A stretch of 64,000 nucleotides of DNA from Nitzschia sp. pyKryTriq1. Lineage: Eukaryota; Bacillariophyta; Bacillariophyceae; Bacillariales; Bacillariaceae. Below the pieces are notes generated by a model, which saw only the letters and a program-made list of their open reading frames with translations, made no database searches and had not been told where the DNA came from. Of the stretch, positions 50,513 through 60,627 are shown piece by piece. The stretch lies in NCBI GenBank assembly GCA_956465555.1, contig OY101121.1, positions 2,318,722 through 2,382,721 on the forward strand, read 5' to 3'. The stretch's first letter is position 1; each line of letters starts with the position of its first letter. The translations under genes were made by a program, and so were the position numbers.

Positions 50513-52458
50513 GAATCCCCCAGCACTTCTTAAAGTTAACTGATTCTTCTTACTCTCAGAACCATCACCTATTGTACTATTTTATTCATCTATTCATCCA
50601 TCTATTCTATCGAGTCATGGGCTTTCAGCCATGCGCTGAGCAAGTAGTACTACTAGTAGAGTAGAGAGAGAGCACTGCTCCACTACCCTTAGTATTCATA
50701 TTCTGCTGGCATTTTGTCTACTCTCTCTCCCTCTCTCTACCAGCTCTGGTAGTAGAGATTAGTAGAGAGTTACGCGGCGAACAAACTTCTTCGCTGCGCT
50801 CGCGATCATTGTCCCGATCAAACTACCAGGTACTCTTGTTCCGGTACCTACCGGTAGTACGAGGCATTACATTGCGATGCTGCTTCTCTTGCTTGAGTAG
50901 CAGAGACGAGAAGACGGTTGTCACAAAGCTAGAGCAGAGACGTTGTCATAGATGTACCATCATCTAACCCTGCAGCGAACGCCAGAGAAGTATCCCCCCG
51001 AAAATAGAACCCTATCTGGGGCGAGACTTCGCACATCGCGGTTCGCCCGCCCAGAAAGAGAACTCCTCACACCCGACGGACAACGGACATCTATCACCAT
51101 CAAGCATAACGATAACAACAACATTATTGTGAAGGGACAAAGTACAGTACTCACACGTACAAGGTACTTCAGTGTACATTAGCTGCCCCATCAGTCTCAC
51201 AAAGCAAGAGCCGAACTTTAGTTGTCCCTTTTACGAGTAGATCTCCTACTATGACACCACGGTACCTGGTCGGTACACGTACGAACGAACGAGTGTCGGT
51301 TGGCGCTTTTACTGGTAGAGGAGAATTGAACAACCAAGAACAACCATCTTAGCCAAGATAGAATTCTGCCGATATCCGATATGCGGGGCAAGAAAGAGAA
51401 TTCCTTAGGAATTCTTTGCTGCTCCTACAGTAGTACAGTACCAGTACTACGAGCGACTGAACTTCCATCCGTCCTCAAAGTCGGTTTGATCAAATCTTTT
51501 TCCACTGGATGAGGATGATGGTTTCCAGCAAAAAAAACCTATTCCTCTAGTAGCAGTATTGGTACTCTACTAGAGAAAAGTAACTCAAGTGGATGATAAC
51601 CTCGTTGCCGCAAAATCGGAGTGCTTATTGGTCTTGTAGAAGGTGCTAGCTATGGTCAAGCCGCTCCTTCGACATTAGACCTAACAAGCAAGTCCTCGGC
51701 TGTTAGTGGAAATACGTGGGGTTTCTCCTCGCCATCGGATCACCACGGATCAGAGGCGGCGGCATCGTACCTGGTACTGTAGATGCTGGTGGTGGGGAAC
51801 TTCTTTTCCAATGGCGACGACAGGCATCAGGGCTCCGTTCTTCTTGAATGAATTCGCTACAACGAAACGACGAGGATGTCTTTTTAAAAAGTGGATGGAC
51901 GGATTCCTGGACCCGAAAAGGAGCGGTCCCATAGAATCCAGGACCCGTGGCGTGCTCCTGAATCCAAAGTAGACTGTACTGTACTGTACTGCACTGCATT
52001 TATCATCATTGGAATGATGTCATGAATTGAGAACAGCAGCAGCAGCAGCAGCAGCAGCGGCCGACAACGGTAGGATATATCCAGATTCTGGTTATACCAA
52101 CTTACTGTAGTATTGACGTTTGCGGGAACAGGCACCAAAGGTAATATTGTTATTTCACCAAGACAATGGCAACTCCGTACTACTATCCTCGTTGCAGCGT
52201 AGTTCCAGCATGAGAACGTAAACCATATTCATGGCCAAAGAGAAAACAAAGTCCTCAGTCACATTGGCCTTGGCTAGTCGGCATCCATCCATCAATCCAT
52301 CCATCCATCCATTGCAGACTGCCTGCTGCATTGTTGCTCCTTCTTCTTAAGTTAAGACGAAGGCGAAGAAGGGTCGTCATTCTCATCATCATCATCAGCG
52401 ACTGCTGCTGTTGTTTCCTTTTGTTTCGTCTCCGCTGATGCTGATGCTGTCGTTCGTA
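50513..52458. other. Long spacer without recognised genes
   Basis: TCTACTCTC and TAGTAGAG runs at 50640-50770, GGTACC-type palindromes near 50830 and 51260, (CAG)n at 52036-52058, and CATC/ATCC runs at 52280-52310. Short plus and minus frames at 51700-52000 shadow each other and have no domain. Confidence 0.4.
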
Positions 52459-53002
52459 TCATTTTCTCCTCGTAGAGCTGGCAGAGAAAGTGTTGCTATT
52501 GTTGTTTTTGTTCTTGTTGTATTCAAGCGATTCTCGTGCCAGCATTTGATTCAGATCTACTTGCGCGGCGTAGTCGTCATCGTGGACTTTTTCGAACATG
52601 TCTCCGGCAATGAAACTTCCAATTCCTCTCATCCAACTGCTGCTGCTCCTGCTGCTGGTGGTGGTGGTTCTTTTCGCCGATTTTTGTTGCATGCGTTCCA
52701 CCGTCCCACGAAGCAATTTCAGTTGCAAGTTTCCTCCATCATTTTCTTCTTCTTCTTGTTTGTTGCTGGATATTATTATTATTGGTGATGAAGCTGAAGC
52801 TGAAGAGGATTGACCGCTGCTGCTGCTGCTGGTTCTACGAGATGGATGAGAATCGTACGAGTACGAGTACTCGTAGTACATAGGGCTGTTCCTGTTCAAA
52901 GACCTCCCAGCGAGCAGAAAGATCGGATGCCAACCGCACACCGGGTCGCGGCTGCGGCTGCCCTTGCTGATGTTGTTTCGTACTTGGATAATTAGTCACC
53001 AT
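52459..53002 (-). CDS. Hypothetical Ser-rich small protein, reading frame interrupted
   Basis: An ATG at 53002 opens a frame reading MVTNYPSTKQHQQGQPQPRP, then RLASDLSARWEVFEQEQP. It soon ends, while another frame continues with coding character from about 52885 to a stop at 52459: QEEEENDGGNLQLKLLRGTV, SWMRGIGSFIAGDMFEKVHD, DLNQMLARESLEYNKNK. The switch occurs within a GTACTCGTACTCGTAC repeat. No GT-AG pair in that stretch restores phase, so the likeliest causes are an expanded repeat or a sequencing error. A TTCCAG just 5' of the ATG (about 53023-53028) could be an acceptor for an earlier exon. No known domain. The end KVHDDDYAAQVDLNQML could be a short helix. Confidence 0.5.
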
Positions 53003-53230
53003 GATATACTTCTTGAAACATGGGGTCTGGAACAAAACAAAGTGGATACCAGTACTGTAGTGCCAATACTTTCTTTGTGTCGATGCTGGTCGATGTGGTT
53101 ATTTGGTTTGGTGACGAATGACGACGCGACGCGAATTGAATGGATGAAGGAATGAATGAATGAATGAATGAGGGTATCAGTTGTTCGTCCTCAGCTTGTC
53201 GATATTACGTAAACCTTGGTATCATTTCTA

Positions 53231-53261
<31 letters not shown>

Positions 53262-53785
53262 ATGGTCCTTCCTTGGGGCGGAAGGAGAGCCGGCCTTCCT
53301 TGAAGTGTCCTTAAGTAAAAAAGTATTTTCGCTGACGTTATCTTTCAGTACATTATTTCTGTATGTTGTACGGTACGGGTAGGGAGCCCGTAGTCGTTCG
53401 TTTGCGTGGTGTGGTTTCATGCGCGGCCCGCGCGGCTGGTTGTACAATAGCACAGTGTGTTCATAGAGAATGTATGTTGAAACTGGCCGGCGACATGGAA
53501 CGACTGGCCTGGCGAGTCTCAACGTTGATAATTTGTCTAAACACCATAAAAGTCGGCGATGGGGCTTCTAAATAACTATACATGGATTTAGAGAAAGTCA
53601 ATGTGAAAAGACTCGCTGCCTCTCTCTTTCTTCCGATTATTTAGAAGATCGATCCTTCCTGGTAATGATATATTATTATGCATCCAACCGTTGCAAGATA
53701 CAGTACCTGTCCTCGTACAGTACCTTGCATGATGATTCTTCTTCTGGAGCGAGGATGTTCCGTCACAACAACAACTACAACAACT

Positions 53786-53833
<48 letters not shown>

Positions 53834-53899
53834 CTCACCACAAACTCGTGCTGTAATAGAAACCTCAACAAGACCGACGATACCTTTCACAGATTGACC
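53003..53899. other. Divergent promoter region with CAA repeat
   Basis: (GAAT)n near 53151-53172 and (CCAT)n at 53229-53263; the CAA repeat is listed separately. No gene recognised. Confidence 0.45.
53765..53833. repeat. (CAA)n microsatellite in the presumed 5' leader
   Basis: About 20 CAA/CTA units. The frame of the downstream gene stays open through it and would encode a Thr run if an ATG at 53678 were used. Because the ATG at 53900 has a much better context (ACCATGG) and begins an ordinary N-terminus, I regard the repeat as untranslated. Confidence 0.8.
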
Positions 53900-55702
53900 A
53901 TGGCGACTGCTGCTGCTGCTGCTGACGTTTCTACTACTGCGTTGTCTAAGCATAGTACTACTACTACTGAGGAGGAATTATCATTACCGATTGCTGACCC
54001 TCCCGGTGTCTTGTTGGAGAAAGCAACCTCCCAAGAGCCGGACGATGCTGTGTATGACACGGAAGACGACGATTCGTCGCTAGATGATGATTATGTGCGA
54101 ATTGATGATCCTGCCGTCAATGCGCAAATCGAACAGGTACTTTCCAAGTTGGAGCACCAAGAACAAGTAGCACCACCAGCTGTTGCGGTTGCCGAGGAAG
54201 AGGACGAGATCGACGAGATTGCACTCATGAGGACCGTGGACGATGAAGACGAAGTGAAAGAAGACGAGGTCAAAGAAGACGAGGTCAAAGAAGACGAAGT
54301 GAAAGAAGACGAGATCAAAGAAGACGAAGTGAAAGAAGACGAGATCAAAGAAGACGAGGCCAAAGAAGACGAGGTCAAAGACGACGAGGCCAAAGAGGAG
54401 GACGAGGTCAAAGAAGAGGACGAGGTCAAAGATGACGAGGTAGAAGTCAAAGAAGAAGACGAAGAAGAAGAAGAAGTACAAGGGGAGGAAACCATCAAGA
54501 AGGTCGAACAAGACGAAGAAGCGGCTCCATTGGCGGTCGAGGCCGAGGCCGAGGAGCCACAAGAAGAAGCAGAAGCAGAAGATCCCACGACAGCAGCTGA
54601 ACGAATGGAGCTCGGCGAATGGTCTGCCTTTTCCGAGGAAATCTTTCTTCTCGCCCATTTCCCACCCAAATGGGAAGCTCCGACTCTTCTCGAGCATACC
54701 CTCGCCAAGGATGAACGACTTTGGAAGCGATACTTTGACGCACGCTGTTTGCTTTCCAAGGCTTGCGAAGGTCCCAAAGAAGACGAGGAGCCCTCTCCTT
54801 CACAGATCTATAGGGATGAATTGGAAGGTGCTTTCAAGAGAGAATGGAAAGATACGGAATTGGCATCCTTATTGATGAAGCACACGTACCAACGGGCTAC
54901 CAAGGTTGCCCATGAGGAAGACACCGGTATGCTGCACGATGCGACGGTCGTTTCGACCATTTTCTCGCCCTACTTTTTGCCTCGTGCCATCCAAATGTGC
55001 ATGCGCTACCACCGCTATCCTGGAAAGTTCTGGGTCTCGTGGCACATTCAGTTTGTCTCCCTCAAGGACAGCAAGGAAGACAAGATGACCTACTGGAGAC
55101 CTCATCTCCATGAGATGTGGGAACTTTGCTCCAATGGATACTTGGAGATGCCCACTATGGAAATTGGGTTCATGCCCATTCAATTCATCGACACTTCCTA
55201 TTTGACCCCCAATATGTGTCGCAAGATCCGCAAATGGTTGTTTGGATCCACCAAGTCGACCACCATTTGTGATGACTTTACACTGATGCAGTACATCATG
55301 GGCTCGTGCGGTGCTGTTCGCAACTTTACCTTGTTCAAGGGTGACATTGGTTACATGTGGGATGCCCGCGAAGTCCACATCCAGGACATGCAGGACTATG
55401 GAAATCTCACGGAAGAGGAGATTGAAGTTGCATCCAACACTGGAACCAACTGGTTGGAGTTTGCGATGCGCTCGGCGACGGGCTCTCTTCGAGCCATCGA
55501 CCAATGGTACGATCCCTATGATATGAAGTACTACAAGGGACTTTGGGGTGAAAAGGTTATGGAAATGCGATACAAAAAGCATGGTATCTATGAAGACAAT
55601 GAACACATTCGAAACAATCCCCACAAAGTCTGGGAACGAGCTGAACGAAGAGTCCCGGACCCTATCGAGAACCAGGTCTTGAAAGTGGTCGGCAGTTTGT
55701 AG
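53900..55702 (+). CDS. Hypothetical protein with acidic KEDE repeat and conserved C-terminal domain
   Basis: 600 residues from the ATG at 53900. About residues 114-192 consist of some 15 imperfect copies of the unit D-E-V/I/A-K-E-D, a highly charged Lys/Glu repeat likely to form a rigid single helix or a disordered linker. After another acidic stretch, the C-terminal half (about 235-600) is a globular domain with many aromatics: WSAFSEEIFLLAHFPPKWE, DARCLLSKACEGP, SPYFLPRAIQMCMRYHRYPG, FWVSWHIQFVSL, FMPIQFIDTSYLTPNMCRKI, FTLFKGDIGYMWDA, WYDPYDMKYYKGLWGEKVME. I do not recognise it. No signal peptide or membrane span. The codon pattern shows strong coding bias. The convergent gene at 55948 ends 245 bases downstream. 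Confidence 0.83.
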   Translation: MATAAAAADVSTTALSKHSTTTTEEELSLPIADPPGVLLEKATSQEPDDAVYDTEDDDSSLDDDYVRIDDPAVNAQIEQVLSKLEHQEQVAPPAVAVAEEEDEIDEIALMRTVDDEDEVKEDEVKEDEVKEDEVKEDEIKEDEVKEDEIKEDEAKEDEVKDDEAKEEDEVKEEDEVKDDEVEVKEEDEEEEEVQGEETIKKVEQDEEAAPLAVEAEAEEPQEEAEAEDPTTAAERMELGEWSAFSEEIFLLAHFPPKWEAPTLLEHTLAKDERLWKRYFDARCLLSKACEGPKEDEEPSPSQIYRDELEGAFKREWKDTELASLLMKHTYQRATKVAHEEDTGMLHDATVVSTIFSPYFLPRAIQMCMRYHRYPGKFWVSWHIQFVSLKDSKEDKMTYWRPHLHEMWELCSNGYLEMPTMEIGFMPIQFIDTSYLTPNMCRKIRKWLFGSTKSTTICDDFTLMQYIMGSCGAVRNFTLFKGDIGYMWDAREVHIQDMQDYGNLTEEEIEVASNTGTNWLEFAMRSATGSLRAIDQWYDPYDMKYYKGLWGEKVMEMRYKKHGIYEDNEHIRNNPHKVWERAERRVPDPIENQVLKVVGSL

Positions 55703-55947
55703 CTCTACAGTACTAAGTACTCCATTGTTGACGGCGGCGACGACTAAGGACCACAGAAAAAAGTACTCGTCGTGCTATGTGGCAACCAGGCGGCGATGAA
55801 GACGGTCCACGATCTTCCATGTAACAGTAAAAACAAATACATACTTTTAAATCAAATATACGCACACACACGCACACGCACACACGCACATACACTCCAA
55901 GTATCAATGCATATACTATTCTTTGCTTAGTGTCGCGTTGCGACCCA

Positions 55948-56835
55948 CTACATGATGCTGTCATCTTCTTGGATAATCGCCTTGGCGGCCACAATCGTAG
56001 AAGTCAATCCGAGAACGATGGCAGCCAATGCCAAAGGTCCTCCATTAGTTTGAAGGCTACGAAAAAGCATGACCATGTATCGAAGGGCCATGCCGGGAAC
56101 GGAACGGCCAAAGACTTTTCCGGCCCGATCTCCTTCTTGAATACCGCTGTTGACCACGCTCAACATTCCCAAGAGAAAAGATCCCGCCACACCAGCCGCT
56201 GCCTTGTTGATATTGGATGGTAATATAGCGTAACATCTCAAACAAACCATGGCAATGAATCCAAAAAGACCTGCCATGAAATGTACGTTCGTGGCAATCC
56301 AGGGCAGCTCATAGTCTCGTTGGATAAGGGCAAAGACGGATGCGGCCGGGGTTACGACCGTCTCGATCAATTTGTTGGAGGCCACAGTGGCATAAGCAAT
56401 CGCAAGGAGCTCATTGCACAGAGAAAATACCGATATGAGAAAATACAAGGACCGAAGCCGCTTGTGAATCTTCTTGTCACCTGGCAAAGGCTCGGCCAAA
56501 AATCCCAGAGGGACCAGGCCGCCCGTGATCATCGAGGCTGGCCCAATCATGTTTCCAAACAAACTTCTAGCGGCCTCTGAATAATCGGACAAGCCGAGGG
56601 CCAAACTAGAAGCAGTATCGGACGATCCTCCTCGCAGTTTAAACAAAGTGCCGGACGACGAAGGAGAAAGATACGCTTGCGTTTTTCGAAATCCTCGAGA
56701 AGTCGAGGAGGCGAATTCGCGAGATTCTGCTGGTGTCGATCGGGCAAAAGCATGACATTGGAGGAAGATACTACTTGCCACTAGCGCAGTAATCCAGAAC
56801 AGTAGTTTGTTGTTTGCTGGACGATGGGTCGCCAT
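55948..56835 (-). CDS. Plastid-targeted multi-pass membrane protein, function unknown
   Basis: A 295-residue intronless protein. A signal peptide (about 10-27) is followed by QCHAFARS, with Phe30 at the expected +1 position of the diatom plastid import motif, then a basic, Ser-rich transit-like stretch up to about 65. The mature part has about five hydrophobic segments: GPASMITGGLVPLGFLAE, LYFLISVFSLCNELLAIAYA, a helix around VATNVHFMAGLFGFIAMV (approximate), AAAGVAGSFLLGMLSVV and PLALAAIVLGLTSTIVAAKA. It probably sits in a plastid envelope or thylakoid membrane. No transporter or enzyme signature recognised. The C-terminus IIQEDDSIM is acidic. The target call depends on the bipartite presequence and is fairly good; the role is unknown. 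Confidence 0.85.
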   Translation of the reverse strand: MATHRPANNKLLFWITALVASSIFLQCHAFARSTPAESREFASSTSRGFRKTQAYLSPSSSGTLFKLRGGSSDTASSLALGLSDYSEAARSLFGNMIGPASMITGGLVPLGFLAEPLPGDKKIHKRLRSLYFLISVFSLCNELLAIAYATVASNKLIETVVTPAASVFALIQRDYELPWIATNVHFMAGLFGFIAMVCLRCYAILPSNINKAAAGVAGSFLLGMLSVVNSGIQEGDRAGKVFGRSVPGMALRYMVMLFRSLQTNGGPLALAAIVLGLTSTIVAAKAIIQEDDSIM

Positions 56836-57279
56836 TTTCGATGGATGTTTTGTTTTGATGCTGGATCTATTTTATGAGTTTGTGAAAATCGAATCATAGG
56901 CTTCCAGAAAAGGGAGAAGCTATGCTGTGTCATGGGATTTTTCATTCGCCCGCTTCTTGGTTCTTCAACAATTGAATCCTTCGACCTGAAGCGTAGTCGG
57001 AGGGAGATTTCGATTTTTGTTGCTGTTGTTGTTCGTTAAGTAGTTGTGAATCGAATCATCCCTTCGATGATGGCATGCGGGGTCTAAAGAAGTACCGGTA
57101 GTAGGTACGGTTCCGCGGTAGACTCATGGTTCGACTGTGGAACATTGGGACCTTTTTTGCGAAGCGCTCTACTCTAGTGGGCCATTCCCGAAATTGTCAG
57201 CAAAAACCGGTAGTGGTTCCCGAACCACTACCAGTACCGGTTTCTGGGTCGCCGACCCAGATCAAGGGAATCTTACATT
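56836..57279. other. Promoter of the plastid membrane protein and spacer
   Basis: No gene. A palindromic stretch with AACCGGTAGTGGTT and its complement lies at 57204-57232. Confidence 0.4.
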
Positions 57280-57714
57280 TCGGGAATATTTTGGTATCCA
57301 GAAGGACTCGCAGAAGCCACTCAATTAATTGATACGGCTATTGCCAACGCGATGTTTGCACATCGTGCCGCTTACAATAGCGCTATTCAAACTACCCCAG
57401 GTGGTCTAGCGTTTGGTCACGACATGGTTGTGGCGCTGCCGCTCCTTGCGGATTTGCAAATCATTCGAGCACACAAGCAACAGCTCATTGATAGACGCCT
57501 CATCAATGCGAACCAAAAACGATTCTCTTATGATTATCGTGTTGGCGAATCAGTACTCAAACTGGCGTATAAGCCCAACAAACTTGAAGCTCGTGCTTTG
57601 AGCGGACCGCATGTTATTGAACAAGTCCATACCAATGGTACCGTGACAATTCGATTGTCCCCCACCGTGGTTGAAAGAATTTCACTACGACGAATTAAGC
57701 CCTACAGGCAATAG
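57280..57714 (+). mobile_element. Ty3/gypsy integrase relic (fossil)
   Basis: The plus strand encodes the last part of a retroelement integrase: AYNSAIQTTPGGLAFGHDM (end of the catalytic core region), KQQLIDRRLINANQKRFSYD, YRVGESVLKLAYKPNKLEA and ALSGPHVIEQVHTNGTVTIR, RIKPYR and a stop. This is the usual order of gypsy-type integrases (TP..LVFG, Y..GD.VL, GP..I..V..NGTV, RI.PY). Upstream similarity fades at about 57280. Only this end is recognisable; no protease, reverse transcriptase or LTR could be defined. It is broken. Confidence 0.7.
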
Positions 57715-59670
57715 TGTGTCCGAGGCACGAAATTCAATGGCGAACGTATTCGTTAAATACTCTACATTCGCTGGCGATCCTACCCCTTGCTCCTTAAATG
57801 TTTCAGGTTTTCAATTGACTGTTTCCTATGGTGAGATTCCATTGAGATACCATTGAGCCAGCGAGCGATATCTCGGACACGCTAGTAACCGACGAAAGAG
57901 GTTTTCTTCCTTATTCTTCAAGGTTTCCTCTTTATTTCTCACGTCAAGCGTTCGCTGCGAACGTCAACCTTGGAGAGGCAGAGTGCGCTATCCAGCACGT
58001 CCCCCTTTTTGGATAACGCGCCGTAAGGCATCATTAGCCGTGACGTCACAAATTTGTGGATTCCAACATACGTTGGGATACTCCGAACGGTTCAACGGAA
58101 GCGTTGGGTTCGCCTCTCTGTTTTACCAAGGTTTGAGAATAGACGAAAACACCAGTAAAATAATTCATAATTTCTATATCACGTTAGAGATAACGCAATA
58201 CCCTAGACCCTCAAAAGGGTTAACACCTAAATGCACCGCCCCCAAAATACCCCATTTGGTTCGATCACTAGGAATAAATGCTAGGTTCGATCACTAGGAT
58301 TCAATGCTTGGTTCGATCGATTCGACTGAAATCCTTGGTTCGGTCGACCGGGGGAAGGACAGACGCTACTTTACTACGGTAGTAGACTACTGCTAGCTAG
58401 TAGAGAGAGAGCAACAGTACTGTAGATAGATGTATAGGGTTATCAATAGACTTCTATTTGTGTTACAATGATGTTGTTGTTGTTGTTGTTGTTGTTCTTG
58501 CGATCGACCGATCGACCGATCGACCACCGCGCCGCTTTCTTTCGATGTTGTGATCTCTTGTTGTGTGATGGATAGCCGGCCGGCGTGCGTCGGCATCAAA
58601 TATCCAACCAATCCCGCATGTCCTTGCGACATCAATTTATTAAATAATCGACCAGTCGTGTCCGATGTCGTCGAGCCAATCAAATATTGAATAGCTAGTG
58701 GAAAGCGAACAGTGTGACAAAAGTGCGCACAGATATCGGCCAATCAGAAGCGAGAACGCACGAAATCCGAAAATAGACCCCCCTAATGGGATTTTCAACC
58801 AAAAATCTCGCGCATTACATCCACGGCTACGCCGACTAGATAGCTACGCCCCCTGTGATTTTGTAGGGGGGGGTAGCAGATTACTGTAGTCGGTACCTGG
58901 TACCGGTACCTGTAGACCATCTCCTCTATATCGGTAGCTTGACGAGAGTACCAGTACTGGTACCTGGTAATCTGGTACTGTAGACGACATAATAGATGGA
59001 TGAATGAATGGTTCTCGTTCGTTACAACATGTTCAATGGTGTTCCCTACTGCTGCCCTGCATGCATGGGTCGTCGGGTTCGTACTGTACCGGTAGTCTAC
59101 TATTGCCGGTCGATCGACTTGACAAATCATCATCATCATGAAAGAATCAATCAACGATCAGAACACGGATTCTTCTTCTAGGTTCTCCTCCTTGCGTGGC
59201 GTTCATAGTAGTAGTTGTTGCGACTGGCTATTTATCTGGTAACCACTAAAGAAAGTACCATAGTACTGTAGAACGAATGAGAACTGTAGGACATAAAGTG
59301 CGCGATGATAGTTTGTGAAGAAGTAATAGGAATATGAGGCGTAGTTCAAGTACCGTACCGTTTTGTTGGGGAGCCAAAATTGAAGTTAACATTCACACTT
59401 TTCGTGCGCTCTCTCGTAGTAGCTACTAGTACTAGCCAGTAGTAGTCGTTCTAACAGCGGCATTGCGAGTATTAGTATTATTAGCAGCCCAGATTGGTTC
59501 TAGTAGTAGCGGAAAAAAGATGTAGGTAGCGCGATATGGATGGATGGATGGATGGTTGGTAAGGTATAGTAGAGGACGCATGCATGATGAGAAGGACATG
59601 CGCATGGTATTGACATTTGTTGGTGTCGTAAAAGTAAGTGAGCGAGAACTGGCTGAATGTTGTAGTTCCA
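57715..59670. other. Long spacer
   Basis: No gene recognised. From 57715 to about 58250 the sequence may still belong to the retroelement relic. It holds the 26-bp repeats listed separately, (TTG)n at 58472-58496, GATCGACC repeats at 58503-58524, GGTACCTGGTACCGGTACC near 58890-58910 and (GGAT)n at 59536-59556. Confidence 0.4.
58257..58352. repeat. Decaying tandem repeat, unit about 26 bp
   Basis: Three full copies and one partial copy of TGGTTCGATCACTAGGAATA-like units at 58257, 58283, 58309 and 58336, becoming more divergent to the right. Confidence 0.75.
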
Positions 59671-60627
59671 CTACGCCGCGGGTGCGGCACAGAACGCGCA
59701 AATTCTCGTGTGATGGGCATTGGAAAGAAAGAATTGGACCGCGGTCTGAACGGCAGTGTTCAAGGTCTCATCTCCGTACCGTTGTTGACGTACGGAGGTA
59801 GCAAGTTCCGCCAGCTGCTCCATATGTACAAGCGAGAGTTGGTGATCCGCCGTCTCGAGATACAGTTCGGCCTTGTTATTCACAATCGCCATGCACATGA
59901 GGTCGAACATGGCGCGGCCAGTGCCGGTGACTTGGACAACGCCGGAAGACGACGATCGACTATCACCATTGACTTGCTCGGAAGTATTGTTGAGCAATTG
60001 GTGACACATGTCATAGAGAGAGCTTGTACGTTGGCGCAAGACGTCTCTTCGTCGTCCAGCAGGTTCCAGCTGGGACATCTTGTGTGTGGTGACTGCCATG
60101 TTGTAGATGATGACAGCCGAGAAGAGAGAGCTATCAATGTCCACATTAGAGCAGAAGTAGTAGCATTCATCCGTGTCTTCCCTTCTGCACGGAGCATGAA
60201 TAGCAAAGGGGTGACTGAACAAGACAGTATCCATATCCAATGATGACGAGGTTTGAACCGCGGCCTTCAAGGTGGGTGCACTCATCGACATCATCAACGC
60301 AAAGGAGGGGCTTGTTGGCGTCACAGAGTTCTGCTCGGCCTGGGCGACTCTTTGAGCGGCTCGGTCGAGAAAGACTCGAGGAAAAGATGGCTCTTCCGCA
60401 AAGGCGGTCTTGACAGAGACCAAGGCTTCACGAAAGAGTAGCATAGCATCGTTCAACTCGCCCCGGGAAACACTTTGCACTCCAAGGTTGACGGCAGCCG
60501 CGGCGCCATCGACGATTAGAAGTTTATCACAGCACGCGACATCGTGTATTAGTGTCGTCATATTATCGTCCATTGCGTCTTCCAACTGCGTCTGTTGTTC
60601 TTGTTGCTGACTTTTAAGGATACCCAT
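59671..60627 (-). CDS. TPR-like helical repeat protein of stramenopile type
   Basis: A 318-residue intronless protein. An N-terminal helix pair contains VNLGVQSVSRGELNDAMLLF then REALVSVK (about 46-73), a tetratricopeptide-like unit (G...A...F..AL). A second region, VDIDSSLFSAVIIYNMAVTT then HKMSQLE, matches the 'Y N L A  H' helix seen after a beta-like insert in many diatom proteins of this type, followed by LRQRTSSLYDMCHQLLNN. Further helices include IVNNKAELYLETADHQLSL and LAELATSVRQQRYGDE. The family is uncharacterised; TPR-like arrays usually bind protein partners. No signal peptide. The ATG at 60627 is the first in frame. Confidence 0.83.
   Translation of the reverse strand: MGILKSQQQEQQTQLEDAMDDNMTTLIHDVACCDKLLIVDGAAAAVNLGVQSVSRGELNDAMLLFREALVSVKTAFAEEPSFPRVFLDRAAQRVAQAEQNSVTPTSPSFALMMSMSAPTLKAAVQTSSSLDMDTVLFSHPFAIHAPCRREDTDECYYFCSNVDIDSSLFSAVIIYNMAVTTHKMSQLEPAGRRRDVLRQRTSSLYDMCHQLLNNTSEQVNGDSRSSSSGVVQVTGTGRAMFDLMCMAIVNNKAELYLETADHQLSLVHMEQLAELATSVRQQRYGDETLNTAVQTAVQFFLSNAHHTRICAFCAAPAA

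Noticed and set aside
51700-52000. Overlapping frames on both strands
   Set aside because: Neither strand shows domains, signal peptides or codon bias; the frames mirror each other.
53765-53833. CAA repeat and similar regular trinucleotide runs as CRISPR-like arrays
   Set aside because: Units are 3 bases without spacers; these are microsatellites of a eukaryotic genome.
53678-53899. Longer start for the KEDE-repeat protein at 53678
   Set aside because: It would add a poly-Thr stretch encoded by a CAA microsatellite. The ATG at 53900 has a better context and starts a normal N-terminus.
54869-55624. Minus-strand 251-codon frame inside the KEDE-repeat gene
   Set aside because: Antisense shadow; the plus frame has the aromatic-rich conserved-looking domain.
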